DNA of 64,000 nt from Microtetraspora sp. NBRC 13810 (GCF_030268685.1 NZ_BSRQ01000024.1:62001-126000); one strand, 5' to 3'; positions 50,990-59,282 are shown, counted from the stretch's first letter. Notes: generated from the sequence alone by a model not told the origin. Translations and numbers: made by a program.

Positions 50990-52120
50990 TCATTCAGCGG
51001 GACGGTCGGATGCAGGACTCAAATATTGAATTCTCTGCGTAGACACCAAAAGATCTTGAAGGATAAATATCTCCGGAGTTGACATCAGTCCCGATAATCC
51101 TCCGATTATGTGCATCACAGTCAACCAACAGGAGTTAACGAATTTCTTGCGAACCTCTAAGTCGTCAACAAAGATACCGAGATTCTTTCCCGCTAGCTCA
51201 TCTCGGGCAATTTCTGCAATTACCTTTACTCCTGGCGGGGCGTCCACGTCATTCAAAAGAAACATCTCAATGAAGTAGTCTTCAGAAATTCCCAGTCTTC
51301 GGGCGCCGATCTGTATACAACTCATGACAAACACGAGAGACGTCAGAGACGCTTCCATTGGCTCGGCTTCGCATCGCTCCATCAAGAACTCAACATAACT
51401 GCCGAACACTTCTCTATCGTCGAGCCACCAGGTTGTTAATGCTCGTGCCATGGCAGATGCGCACAGCGGATCCAAAATTGCGTCATGTTGATAGTTGTCA
51501 CACAATTGCGCTAACGACCGCAAGGTGGCCCTCAAGACAGCCGGATCTACTGTGTCGTGATTACGGACAGCATAGGAATCCCACTGATCATTTCCTTGAA
51601 GGAACGTTATGCCGGGAACACCCAGGAGTTCGGAGCGATCTCCCTCGGGAAGAGATCTCAATATTCGCCATAACTCTTGCGGGTCCCAGTCGGAAAGGAT
51701 CTCGACTCCTTGCGATATCGGATCCGATCGCAACAATTCGAGTTCACGGGTTATTTCGGCAGACATCCCAAAGAAGTCGTTATGAACGAGTCGCCATCTT
51801 TGCATCTCGGGCCATTTGGTTCGAGCGCCGCGAAAATCACTCAAAATCTTCGCACGAATATCGGATCTACGCTTTTTAGAGAAGGGTGCATAGACGGAAT
51901 ACAGAGTCTTGGTTGTCGAGTCCCATCCATCACACTTGGCGTCGCCATACGTGCCGCCCGGTCTCGCTAAATGAAATGAAGTACCATTAGCCAATCTCAT
52001 AATTTTAGAAAATAGGTCTTCAAACTCATCGGCTCTGGCGTGCAGAATCATGAGCTTAAACTTCTGCTCCTGCCATAGAAGCATTACTGAGCTCTCCATA
52101 TATCTCATGAATGCTCCCAC
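50990..52120 (-). CDS. PDDEXK-like nuclease-domain protein resembling ABC-3C system proteins
   Basis: 376 residues from ATG 52120. N-terminal domain (about residues 30-135): DEFEDLFSKIMRLANGTSFHLARPGGTYGDAKCDGWDSTTKTLYSVYAPF, then RAKILSDFRGARTKWPEMQRWRLVHNDFFGMS. This closely recalls the start of proteins annotated as ABC-three-component (ABC-3C) system proteins, where the E...GDxKCDG...YAP residues form a restriction-endonuclease-like core. The C-terminal 240 residues are helical and not recognised. GC content is visibly much lower than elsewhere in the window, pointing to recent acquisition. It stands alone at the left end of the element with no ATPase partner. A defence role is inference. 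Confidence 0.65.
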   Translation of the reverse strand: MGAFMRYMESSVMLLWQEQKFKLMILHARADEFEDLFSKIMRLANGTSFHLARPGGTYGDAKCDGWDSTTKTLYSVYAPFSKKRRSDIRAKILSDFRGARTKWPEMQRWRLVHNDFFGMSAEITRELELLRSDPISQGVEILSDWDPQELWRILRSLPEGDRSELLGVPGITFLQGNDQWDSYAVRNHDTVDPAVLRATLRSLAQLCDNYQHDAILDPLCASAMARALTTWWLDDREVFGSYVEFLMERCEAEPMEASLTSLVFVMSCIQIGARRLGISEDYFIEMFLLNDVDAPPGVKVIAEIARDELAGKNLGIFVDDLEVRKKFVNSCWLTVMHIIGGLSGLMSTPEIFILQDLLVSTQRIQYLSPASDRPAE

Positions 52121-52423
52121 AGTCGGTGATCGGCGTCTCTGCTACTATAAACACCTCCGCCCGCAGTTCTGGCGGCTCGAACATTCGACTTCTCGGCATT
52201 GATCCGTCAGACACGGGGCGGTTGCAGTAATCGCAATTTCATCGGTGTCCGCTTCGGCGACTGAGACGCGTGGGCGGCGCGGGCCGCGACCGGCCGAAGA
52301 GCCGCAGCGCGGCCAGCGACCGCCCGACGCGTGGCAGGCCGCCGCAGGTGGACTGCCCTTGAAGACGTACAGAAAGTTCTCATCCGGAGTGAGTAGACTC
52401 CGATGATCTTGAGGCCGTAGTGG
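52121..52423. other. Gap with a GC-rich structured block, possible cis-acting site
   Basis: 303 bases without a gene. At 52265-52345 is a sharply GC-rich block inside otherwise ordinary sequence: ACGCGTGG occurs twice (52266 and 52327), and between them GGCCGCG, CGGCC, CGCGGCC and GCGACCG segments can pair in several ways. This could be a transfer (clt) or replication cis-site, or simply terminator structure. Confidence 0.35.
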
Positions 52424-52690
52424 CTACTCGGATGTCTCGTCGGATTCCGTGGTGCGTTCCTCAGCGCTGGTGACGAAGCTGCCCATGCCGCGTTCGGTGC
52501 GGATCCATCGGTCCTTGCGCAGAGCGTTCATGACCTTTTGTGCGGTCTGGGTGGCGATGCCGAACTCTTGGGTGAGGTCAACGACCGAGGGGATTCGCTG
52601 ACCTGGCCTGTACTGGCCGGCTTCGATGCGCTGGACGATGATGTCTCGCACCTGGCGCCACCTGGGCAGATCGTCCCGCAATTCGGTCAT
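52424..52690 (-). CDS. Small GntR-family regulator
   Basis: 88 residues. Winged helix only: WRQVRDIIVQRIEAGQYRPGQRIPSVVDLTQEFGIATQTAQKVMNALRKDRWIRTERGMGSFVTS, then an acidic tail. It lacks an effector-binding domain, like many AICE-borne GntR repressors. GAACA (52731-52735) and TGTTC (52744-52748) upstream form a possible operator. Confidence 0.88.
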   Translation of the reverse strand: MTELRDDLPRWRQVRDIIVQRIEAGQYRPGQRIPSVVDLTQEFGIATQTAQKVMNALRKDRWIRTERGMGSFVTSAEERTTESDETSE

Positions 52691-52730
52691 GAGTACACGG
52701 TAGGAACCCGCAGTGGAGGGTACCTCAGCG

Positions 52731-52748
52731 GAACATACTGCTGTGTTC
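52731..52748. promoter_or_regulatory. Inverted repeat upstream of the small GntR gene
   Basis: GAACA and TGTTC separated by 8 bases, 40 bases upstream of the GntR start. The motif GGTGTACCAC follows at 52752 and resembles the operator sequence before the second GntR gene (GGTGCACCAC at 56104-56113), so both may be read by related repressors. Confidence 0.4.
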
Positions 52749-52950
52749 TATGGTGTACCACGGTATTGCCTGCCTATGATGCAGCCGTGGGCATCGGTGA
52801 GTGGTGGGCCTACAAGCTCGGGACCGGCTTCCCCGTATCGGTCCGTTCCTCGGTGTTGGAGGGCGCCGAGGGACACGGTTCCGGGTTCTGCTCACCGATG
52901 CCCACCAAAGCAAGGACCTTCGCCGGACGACACGGAGAAGAAAGCGGGGT

Positions 52951-53250
52951 GTGAGCACCTTGGGCCACCTGGCGGCGTACTACCACGGCATCCACGTAGC
53001 TCCGCTGCGCGACGGTCACGAGGTGCTGCACTGGCGTCCCCGGGTGCCGCGCTTCGATCGGGTCCGGGTCCGTGAGCACACCTGCGAGTGCGAGCCACTC
53101 ACCTATGAGTTCTGCACGGCGGGCGGGGTGGCGTTCATCCGCCGACGTCGGGGCGAGGGCAAGAAGATCACCCTGCGGGAGACCGAGTGGCTGTTAACCG
53201 CCGAAGCGGAGCGCCTGTGGACGGCGATCCTCACCGGATGGGCCTGCTGA
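52951..53250 (+). CDS. Hypothetical protein
   Basis: 99 residues from GTG 52951. Sequence: GHLAAYYHGIHVAPLRDGHEVLHWRPRVPRF, then CECEPLTYEFCTAGGVAFIRRR and a C-terminal helix LRETEWLLTAEAERLWTAILTGWA. Two Cys in CEC and one in EFC might bind metal. No family recognised. Its TGA overlaps an ATG of the next frame, so the two genes form one transcript. Confidence 0.6.
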   Translation: MSTLGHLAAYYHGIHVAPLRDGHEVLHWRPRVPRFDRVRVREHTCECEPLTYEFCTAGGVAFIRRRRGEGKKITLRETEWLLTAEAERLWTAILTGWAC

Positions 53251-53276
53251 TGGTGTCGGAGACAGGAAGGGAACCC

Positions 53277-53822
53277 ATGTCCGATCGGCTGCTCTCGGCG
53301 CACACGTCGACTCCGGTGACCTACGGCCCGTTGCTCGATGGGTGGTACGCGGAAACCGGTGCATCGGGCGTCCTCTACGCGCGCCGCACTCTCGAACGGC
53401 CGTTGGAGCGTCATGAGGTGCTTGCCGGGCTCACCCGCTACCTCGTGGCGCACAGCCTGAACGAGCTGATCCGTCTCATCGCTGGGCAACGGCGCATCGA
53501 GGAATACCTACAGGCAGGATCTCCACCGCCAGCGTGCCCGTACTGCGGGCGCGGTCCGGGGGAGGCTCCGATCATCGTGACCGTGGATGAGTCGTCTGTC
53601 ACGGCGGAGAGCTGCGCGCGGAGCTACGGGATCGGCGCCGAGTGCGGGCACACTCGGGTCGAGTGGACCTATGAGCTTCCGCTTCCCGACGGGGCGCGCT
53701 GCCGTGACTGCGGCATTTGGTGGCGGCTCGACCTGATCCCCGACGAGGTGGCGGCCCGGCTCAATGACGGCACTCCGCCTGGGGGCATCCAGCGTCCCGC
53801 AAACGATCATAGGCACTCATGA
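53277..53822 (+). CDS. Hypothetical protein with a zinc ribbon-like motif
   Basis: 181 residues from ATG 53277, preceded by AGGAAGG; an upstream ATG at 53250 overlaps the previous stop. The N-terminal half is helical (LERPLERHEVLAGLTRYLVAHSLNELIRLIAGQRRIEEYL). The C-terminal half has CPYCGRG and, 65 residues later, CRDCG, forming a likely zinc site. Function unknown. The last 62 bases overlap the convergent kinase-like gene. Confidence 0.65.
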   Translation: MSDRLLSAHTSTPVTYGPLLDGWYAETGASGVLYARRTLERPLERHEVLAGLTRYLVAHSLNELIRLIAGQRRIEEYLQAGSPPPACPYCGRGPGEAPIIVTVDESSVTAESCARSYGIGAECGHTRVEWTYELPLPDGARCRDCGIWWRLDLIPDEVAARLNDGTPPGGIQRPANDHRHS

Positions 53823-54351
53823 TCTCGCGTGCTGCGGCGTCGGCTCCGAGACGGTCGGTGTGGATGCGCAGATGAAAGAACCCGGCATCGGTGTTGGTCT
53901 CCAAGTCGGCGAGCGTTTCGTCCCATGCGGCAAGGCGCTTGGTGGTGTCGACGTCCCTGCGGGCCTGGGATCGCTGCTCGGTGACCTCGCGCGGGATCCA
54001 CAGCAGCACACGGAACCACCCGTCGGGGACCTTGCCGACGAGTTGCCGCAGATCACTGACATTGCCCATGTGTACGACGGGGACGTAGCCGGCGGCGTGG
54101 CGGTCTTCGATCGTCTGGCGGTCGATGGCGTAGACGTTGCCGTAGCGGTGGGTCTCGGCGACCAGGCGGCCGGCGTCGCGGAGCTCGTCCAGATGCTCGG
54201 CGCTGACGAACTCGTAGCCATCGGCCCGACCGGTGCCGACCTTGAGCTTGGGCAACAGAACGAACCGAGCGTCCAGGCGAGTGAGGGCGGCGGTGACTGT
54301 GTCCTTGCCACTGGCGGGCGGGCCGTACAGGACGATTCCCTGCGGGCTCAC
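53761..54351 (-). CDS. Guanylate kinase-like P-loop protein
   Basis: 196 residues from GTG 54351. Walker A is GPPASGKDTV (about residues 10-19). The rest resembles a guanylate kinase: GYEFVSAEHLDELRDAGRLVAETHRYGNVYAIDRQTIEDRHAAGYVPVVHMGNVSDLRQL, where the GMP-binding Tyr/Glu region and the lid would be, followed by LWIPREVTEQRSQARR. The GTGA at 54351-54348 overlaps the stop of the upstream kinase gene, so they are translationally coupled. As a mobile-element gene it is unlikely to be the housekeeping Gmk. It may phosphorylate a nucleotide or nucleotide-like compound. Confidence 0.75.
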   Translation of the reverse strand: MSPQGIVLYGPPASGKDTVTAALTRLDARFVLLPKLKVGTGRADGYEFVSAEHLDELRDAGRLVAETHRYGNVYAIDRQTIEDRHAAGYVPVVHMGNVSDLRQLVGKVPDGWFRVLLWIPREVTEQRSQARRDVDTTKRLAAWDETLADLETNTDAGFFHLRIHTDRLGADAAAREIMSAYDRLRDAGCPQAECRH

Positions 54352-55385
54352 GCCAGGATCCGCTTAAGGGCTTCGCGGGTCTGGTCGGCAAGGCTGATGG
54401 CAGCGCCAAGCCGGTTGTCGATGGTGACGTGTGCGGTGGGCGGGCTGGACTCGACGTCCAAGCTCGCGGCGTACTGCTCCCAGTTGCTCAGCTTCCAGGC
54501 GTCACGGGCAGCACCGCGGAACTCGATGTATTCGCGCATCGACTCGGGGTCGCAGCGGACCCAGATCGCCGCCACGTCGATCCCCTTGGCGGCGCACCGG
54601 TTCTCCAGGCGGGTGAACCACGCCTCGTCCTTGAGTTCAGCGATGAACGGAGCTGCCAGGATGGCCGAGGTTCCGACGTTGAGGTTGTCCCATGCGGTCT
54701 CCATCAGGCACCGGTACTCCAGCGGCCGGACCTCCTTGAGGTACAGGTCGGTGTGGCGGTCGTTGGGGTCGCCGCCAAGGGAGACGAGCAGCCGTTCGAC
54801 GATGGATCGAGTCAGGGAGTCCTTGTCCAGGAACGCCCATCCGGTGATGTCGGACAGGAAGCGGGAGAACTCGGTCTTGCCGGATCCTGCGTACCCGCCG
54901 ACTAGGGCGAGGATGGGACGGGGGTTGCCTCCGCCGTGGCGCCTGCGCCAGGCGTCGACCACCCGGCTGCGAAGGAGCGCCGGCGGGGAGTCGCCTGCCG
55001 TGATCTCGTCGATGGAGACCTTGGTGAACGCGCTCTCGATGACCTGCGCGGCGGCGTCGTCGGTGGCGGGATCAGAGGGCGCAGGCAAATCGGAAATCAC
55101 GATTTCCGCTTTCTGTGATTCACCGGGCAATGGAGGACGAAAGCCTAGTTCGGGCTCGGTGGCCTTGTAGAGCAGGCAGTAAGCACGCCGATAATGCGGG
55201 CCGGGAAACACGGTGCCTTGCTCGTGACCCCAGATGGTCTGGAAGTTGGCCGCGGGCACGGTCAGGCCGTGGCGGGCGGCTGCCTGGCGGAGCCGTTCGC
55301 CGGTGGCCTCCAGGGTGAGGCCGTGGGCTTCGCGGTGTTCCCGCAGGCGGGAGGGGATCCAGCCCTGTCGCTGGGTCGTCTTCAT
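54348..55385 (-). CDS. HTH-P-loop kinase fusion
   Basis: 345 residues from ATG 55385. N-terminal XRE-like helix-turn-helix (about residues 10-70: LREHREAHGLTLEATGERLRQAAARHGLTVPAANFQTIWGHEQGTVFPGPHYRRAYCLLY). Then a linker to about 135 and a P-loop kinase of the AAA_33/zeta-like type: Walker A GGYAGSGKTEFS (about residue 170), WAFLDKDSLTRSIVERLL, IAAIWVRCDPESMREYIEFRGAARDAWKL with the arginine finger and lid. Putting a DNA-binding domain and a small-molecule or nucleotide kinase in one chain suggests a regulator that reads a substrate. It is followed directly by the guanylate-kinase-like gene. Confidence 0.75.
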   Translation of the reverse strand: MKTTQRQGWIPSRLREHREAHGLTLEATGERLRQAAARHGLTVPAANFQTIWGHEQGTVFPGPHYRRAYCLLYKATEPELGFRPPLPGESQKAEIVISDLPAPSDPATDDAAAQVIESAFTKVSIDEITAGDSPPALLRSRVVDAWRRRHGGGNPRPILALVGGYAGSGKTEFSRFLSDITGWAFLDKDSLTRSIVERLLVSLGGDPNDRHTDLYLKEVRPLEYRCLMETAWDNLNVGTSAILAAPFIAELKDEAWFTRLENRCAAKGIDVAAIWVRCDPESMREYIEFRGAARDAWKLSNWEQYAASLDVESSPPTAHVTIDNRLGAAISLADQTREALKRILA

Positions 55386-55582
55386 TGCATACCTTCGCCT
55401 TCACGCTTCGGGGGTGGTGCGCGGTGTGCGGTCGTGCATGTGAAAACGCATGTGTAAATCGTCGGTAGGGCAACCTGATGAAGCTTAACTAGATCAGCGT
55501 GATACCGAAACTCCGCAGCTCACGGTGAACTTAGGTCATCCCGAAAGGCGAAAGGCGCCGGGGATGAGCAGGAGAGACGAGC

Positions 55583-55729
55583 ATGAATGCGGACGAGCGA
55601 CGAATCATTTCCGAACTGGCCGAAATGCGGGCTCAGTTGGACGAGTTGGCCTGCCGGGTCGAACAGATCACTTCTGCTCTGGGAAGACGGCCGATTCCAG
55701 AGCGGCAAGCCGATCCCTCAGCTCCTTGA
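55583..55729 (+). CDS. Small coiled-coil protein of 48 residues
   Basis: ATG 55583 with AGGAGAG about 10 bases upstream. Sequence: NADERRIISELAEMRAQLDELACRVEQITSALGRR then a proline-rich end; heptad-like leucines and isoleucines give a short coil. The 3' end overlaps the convergent GntR gene by 62 bases. Codon use fits a gene, but the overlap and shortness leave doubt. Confidence 0.5.
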   Translation: MNADERRIISELAEMRAQLDELACRVEQITSALGRRPIPERQADPSAP

Positions 55730-56036
55730 GCGACTGACGCATCTGGGCAAGCTGGTCCAGGATCTCGCCGGTCGCACCGGACGCGCTGACTGCCTCGGGA
55801 ACTTCGGCGGGGACTTCGCGGACGAACACGCCCTTGCCCTGCTGGCCGATCACGGCTCCCTCGGTGCGAAGAACGCTGATGGCGGCCTTGACCACGCTGG
55901 CGGAGACGTCGAAGCGCTCACCCAACTGGGCGATGGACGGCAGCGCGGTGCCGGCGGGAAGTGCTCCGCTGCGGATCTGGCCACGTAGCTCGTCGACGAT
56001 CTGCAAGTAGGCCGGTTGGCCGGTCTTCTCCACCAT
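55668..56036 (-). CDS. GntR-family regulator with coiled-coil tail (KorSA-like)
   Basis: 122 residues from ATG 56036. Winged helix: QPAYLQIVDELRGQIRSGALPAGTALPSIAQLGERFDVSASVVKAAISVLRTEGAVIGQQGKGVFVRE. Then a short C-terminal coil (LDQLAQMRQSLKELRDRLAALES). In pSAM2 a GntR protein (KorSA) represses the transfer and replication operon. Here the gene is divergent from that operon and separated by a region full of repeated GCACC half-sites. Confidence 0.9.
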   Translation of the reverse strand: MVEKTGQPAYLQIVDELRGQIRSGALPAGTALPSIAQLGERFDVSASVVKAAISVLRTEGAVIGQQGKGVFVREVPAEVPEAVSASGATGEILDQLAQMRQSLKELRDRLAALESAVFPEQK

Positions 56037-56072
56037 CTACGTCTCGTCTCGTCGCATCTGCTGCACCGTCTT

Positions 56073-56115
56073 GCACCACGGCGCACCGTGTCGTGCGCAT
56101 CACGGTGCACCACGG
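56073..56115. promoter_or_regulatory. Operator region of the AICE transfer operon
   Basis: GCACCGTG (56083-56090) and CACGGTGC (56101-56108) are a perfect 8-base inverted repeat with a 10-base spacer. GCACCACGG occurs at 56073-56081 and 56107-56115. The cluster lies between the divergent GntR and SCO3933 genes, the expected place for GntR autoregulation and operon repression. Confidence 0.65.
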
Positions 56116-56232
56116 CTCCAGTTCAGCACACCTCCGTAACGAATCCAACCAAGTCGCCGAAGAACTCATTGACAACTTAGAATTCCAAGTGTTCCATGTG
56201 GTCTAAGAGTCCCAGCTAACAAAGGAACGACC

Positions 56233-56580
56233 ATGCGCACCATCCCCATCCCCGTCGACACCACCAAGCTCCAGATCACCTGCGTCAAGCCCGCCAAGCC
56301 CCGCCTCGTCAACAAGGACACCGGCGAGATCAAGCGCGACAAGGACGGCAACATCATGTACGAACTCACCTTCCTGTTCGAAGACGAGTTCAACCGGATG
56401 GAACTCGTCAAGATCAGCACCACCCCCGAACCGCAGATCATCGCCGGTGAGGAAGTCATCCCCGTCGGCCTGGTCGGCTACGTCTGGGAACAGGGCGGAC
56501 GCTGGGGCATCTCCTACCGAGCCACCTCCTTCCGCCCCGCCGGCTCCGCCCTCCCGGCTAGAACGGGGGCGGACCTGTGA
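56233..56580 (+). CDS. SCO3933-family regulatory protein
   Basis: 115 residues, ATG 56233 after AAAGGAACG. Family features: PVDTTKLQITCVKPAKPRLVNKDTGEIKRDKDGNIMYELTFLFEDE, then VGLVGYVWEQGGRWGISYRATSFRPA. Such proteins are found only in AICE transfer operons just before the FtsK-like gene. Fold and role are unknown, although the family is named regulatory. Its TGA overlaps the tra start (GTGA). Confidence 0.88.
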   Translation: MRTIPIPVDTTKLQITCVKPAKPRLVNKDTGEIKRDKDGNIMYELTFLFEDEFNRMELVKISTTPEPQIIAGEEVIPVGLVGYVWEQGGRWGISYRATSFRPAGSALPARTGADL

Positions 56581-57953
56581 TCGACCTCGACCACCCCCTG
56601 TTCAAGATCCTCGCCATCCTGCTCCTGCTCGCCGCCTGGCGGCGCTGGGCCCCGACTTCCTACTGGTACGTCCTCGTCTTTCCCCGTAAAGCCATCTGGC
56701 TGCGCTGGTCCTGGCGCCACGTCGCCTCCGGCTGCGGACTGACCAAGAAGCGCTACCGCTGGTGGTTCACCACCGTTCCCGGATTGGTCGCCTCTACCGG
56801 CGTCGTACGCGTCAAGCGCCGCTTCCAACGCGTCGCGGTCGACACCAAGCCCTGGATGGGCCTGCCCTGGCCCACCCGCGGCGGCTTCCGCATCACCTTC
56901 CACCTGCTCGACGGACAGGTGCCCGACGACTACGCGAAAGTCTGCGAGCGCCTCGCACACGCCTGGCGGATCGAAGCGGTTCGGGTCGTCGGCTCCCGGC
57001 CCGGCCGCGTCACCCTCCAAGGCATCAACCACGACCCCCTCGCCCACGTCGCACCCGCCGTACCCCCGACCGAACCACGCGACGGCTGGCGGGCCGACGA
57101 CCTGCTACGGCCGATCGTCGGGGTCCTGGAGACCGGCGCGGCCTGGCGGATGGACCTGCGGCTCATCCCGCACTGGATGAACGCCGGCGCCACCCAGTCA
57201 GGCAAGTCCAACCTGATCAACGCCCTCATCGTCGGCCTGTCCCCGCAACCGGTCGCCCTGGTCGGCTTCGACCTCAAGGGCGGGGTGGAGCTGTCGGCCT
57301 ACGCGGCTCGACTGACCGCGCTTGCCACTACCCGCGCCGAGTGCCTCGACCTGCTCAGCGACCTCATCGCCGTCATGGGCGCCCGGATGCTGGCCTGTCG
57401 CCGCTACGGGGTGCGCGACATCTGGCAACTCCCCGATGCCTCCCGACCGATCCCGGTCGTGGTCCTGGTCGACGAGGTCGCAGAGCTGTTCCTGACCGCC
57501 GACAAGGCTGAGAAGGATCAAGTCACCCGTACGGCTACCGCACTGCTGCGCATCGCCCAGCTCGGTCGCGCCTTCGGTATCCACCTGATCCTGTCCGGCC
57601 AGCGCATCGGCTCCGACCTCGGCCCCGGCGTGACCGCGCTGCGTGCCCAGATCGGCGGACGGGTCTGCCACCGAGTCAACGACCCCGAAACCGCGGTGAT
57701 GACCCTCGGCGACCTCGACCCCGACGCCCTCGTAGCCGCCCGCTCCATCGCCCCCGAACTCCCCGGCGTAGCTGTGATCACCGGATCCGACGGCCGGTGG
57801 TACCGCGCCCGGTCCGGCTACGTCTCCACCACCGCCGCCGAGCAAGCCGCCCACACCTACGCACAGATGACCCCCTCCTGGGCGCAGGTCGCCGCCTCCG
57901 GCCTCGGCCACGAACTCCCCGGCGTCGACAACATCCCCGAGATCGCCGCCTAA
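56577..57953 (+). CDS. FtsK/SpoIIIE-type DNA translocase (TraSA/TraB-like)
   Basis: 458 residues from GTG 56577. A short N-terminal membrane helix (LFKILAILLLLAAWRRW), then a region of about 180 residues and the FtsK motor: Walker A GATQSGKSNLINALI (about residues 203-217), Walker B PVVVLVDEVAELF, HLILSGQRIGSD and GRVCHRVNDPETAVMTLGD. Pumps double-stranded DNA between hyphae during transfer of AICEs, at the cell membrane, as a hexamer. Full length, with intact nucleotide sites. Confidence 0.93.
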   Translation: MIDLDHPLFKILAILLLLAAWRRWAPTSYWYVLVFPRKAIWLRWSWRHVASGCGLTKKRYRWWFTTVPGLVASTGVVRVKRRFQRVAVDTKPWMGLPWPTRGGFRITFHLLDGQVPDDYAKVCERLAHAWRIEAVRVVGSRPGRVTLQGINHDPLAHVAPAVPPTEPRDGWRADDLLRPIVGVLETGAAWRMDLRLIPHWMNAGATQSGKSNLINALIVGLSPQPVALVGFDLKGGVELSAYAARLTALATTRAECLDLLSDLIAVMGARMLACRRYGVRDIWQLPDASRPIPVVVLVDEVAELFLTADKAEKDQVTRTATALLRIAQLGRAFGIHLILSGQRIGSDLGPGVTALRAQIGGRVCHRVNDPETAVMTLGDLDPDALVAARSIAPELPGVAVITGSDGRWYRARSGYVSTTAAEQAAHTYAQMTPSWAQVAASGLGHELPGVDNIPEIAA

Positions 57954-57974
57954 TCCTGGAAGGAGAACACCACC

Positions 57975-58706
57975 GTGACCACGACCGCGCCTCGCCTGGC
58001 CCTACGGCTGGCCGACTCCGCCCCCGTCCTCATCCTCGCCCTGATCGCCGGGGCCGGCAGCTTCACCCACATCCGCGACACCGCCACCGAACACGGACAG
58101 GACGGCTGGATGGCCTGGGCCGTGGCCATCTGCGTCGACCTCACGTGCGTCATGGCCGCGCGGGAACGGCAACGCGACAAGAAGAACGGGCGGGAACGAG
58201 ACGGCTGGATCTCATGGCCCACCCTCGTCCTCGTCGGCGGGATCGTCCTGTCCCTAGCCGCCAACCTCGCCCAAGCCGAACCCTCGACCTGGGGATGGAT
58301 CACCGCCGCGACCCCGGCCGGGGCGTTCCTGATCGCGGTCTCCATGCTGGAGCGCCGCGCCTCAGAACCCCGTCCCGAACCGTCCCCGGCACTCGTCCCC
58401 GCTGCGGACGCCGTACCGGAAACCCTCCCCGCGAGCATCCCCGAACCCTCGGCGCCTGCCCTGCTGTCCGGCCTCACTGTCCCCGGCGAGAACGGCCAGA
58501 ACGAACAGAACGGCACCGAGAACGGCCAGAACGAAGCCGGTACGACCGGTGCGCTTCTCGACTACGCCCGCCGCGTCGCCGACGAACACCACGCCCGACA
58601 CGGCAGACCCATCACCCGCGACACCCTGCGCGCCCGCCTCGGCGTCTCCAGCCAACTCGCCTCCGACCTCCTGCGCTCCCTACGCGACAGCCCCGAACCC
58701 GCCTGA
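57975..58706 (+). CDS. DUF2637 spread protein (SpdB-like)
   Basis: 243 residues. Four hydrophobic segments in the first 120 residues (APVLILALIAGAGSFTHI, WMAWAVAICVDLTCVMAAR, WPTLVLVGGIVLSLAANL, WGWITAATPAGAFLIAVSML), the DUF2637 pattern. Then a proline-rich linker with an NGQNEQNGTENGQNE stretch and a C-terminal winged-helix-like domain (YARRVADEHHARHGRPITRDTLRARLGVSSQLASDLLRSL). Proteins of this type spread the element along the mycelium after entry. Directly downstream of tra. Confidence 0.87.
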   Translation: MTTTAPRLALRLADSAPVLILALIAGAGSFTHIRDTATEHGQDGWMAWAVAICVDLTCVMAARERQRDKKNGRERDGWISWPTLVLVGGIVLSLAANLAQAEPSTWGWITAATPAGAFLIAVSMLERRASEPRPEPSPALVPAADAVPETLPASIPEPSAPALLSGLTVPGENGQNEQNGTENGQNEAGTTGALLDYARRVADEHHARHGRPITRDTLRARLGVSSQLASDLLRSLRDSPEPA

Positions 58707-58723
58707 CAACGAAGGACACCCCC

Positions 58724-59089
58724 ATGAACACCACCGACCACCGCACCGCGGTCATCACCGGACTCCTCGACCTCGCCGCCTTCCTGGAAGCCAACCCCGA
58801 CGTCCCCGTCCCGACCCTCCCCAAGCTCCTCCACTTCGCCACCGGAACCGACCCCGACATGTGCGCCGAGATCGACGCCATCGCCCACCTCCTCGGCACC
58901 GCCATCGACCCCGGCGACATCGGCTACGGCCACTACCGAACCAGCCGCACCTTCGGGCCGGTCGAGTACACGGCCGTGGGCATCCTCGCCCACGCCAAAG
59001 CCCGCTACGACGCCGAAAGCTCCTACTTCGGCTGCGTCGAACCCGACCCCATCACTCCCGCCGCCGGCCTCCCGGCTCACGCCGCCTGA
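58724..59089 (+). CDS. Hypothetical AICE protein
   Basis: 121 residues from ATG 58724 (GAAGGACAC before it). AVITGLLDLAAFLEANPDVPVPTLPKLLHFATGTDPDMCAEIDAIAHLLGTAIDPGDIGYGHYRTSRTFGPVEYTAVGILAHAKARYDAESSYFG. A compact protein with a helical start; families of such proteins occur only in AICEs and have no known function. 17 bases after the spread gene and 16 before the next. Confidence 0.75.
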   Translation: MNTTDHRTAVITGLLDLAAFLEANPDVPVPTLPKLLHFATGTDPDMCAEIDAIAHLLGTAIDPGDIGYGHYRTSRTFGPVEYTAVGILAHAKARYDAESSYFGCVEPDPITPAAGLPAHAA

Positions 59090-59105
59090 TCAAGGAGAAC
59101 CCCTC

Positions 59106-59282
59106 ATGCGCATCCGCATCGACGGCACCTACGCCGAACTCGCCTACGCCACCAACAAGATCCGCACGATCCTCCCGGTCGGTTCGGTCTCGCCGATCTT
59201 CCCGCTCCACGAACGGCCCTACACCTGGCGCGTGTTCATCAACACCGCCCCCAAGCGCAACGAGGGGAGGTGGATCACGTGA
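59106..59282 (+). CDS. Small hypothetical AICE protein
   Basis: 58 residues from ATG 59106, with AAGGAGA upstream. Begins RIRIDGTYAELAYATNKIRTI and ends NEGRWIT. Mixed alpha/beta with no recognisable motif. Its stop overlaps the next start (GTGA), which supports translation. Confidence 0.65.
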   Translation: MRIRIDGTYAELAYATNKIRTILPVGSVSPIFPLHERPYTWRVFINTAPKRNEGRWIT

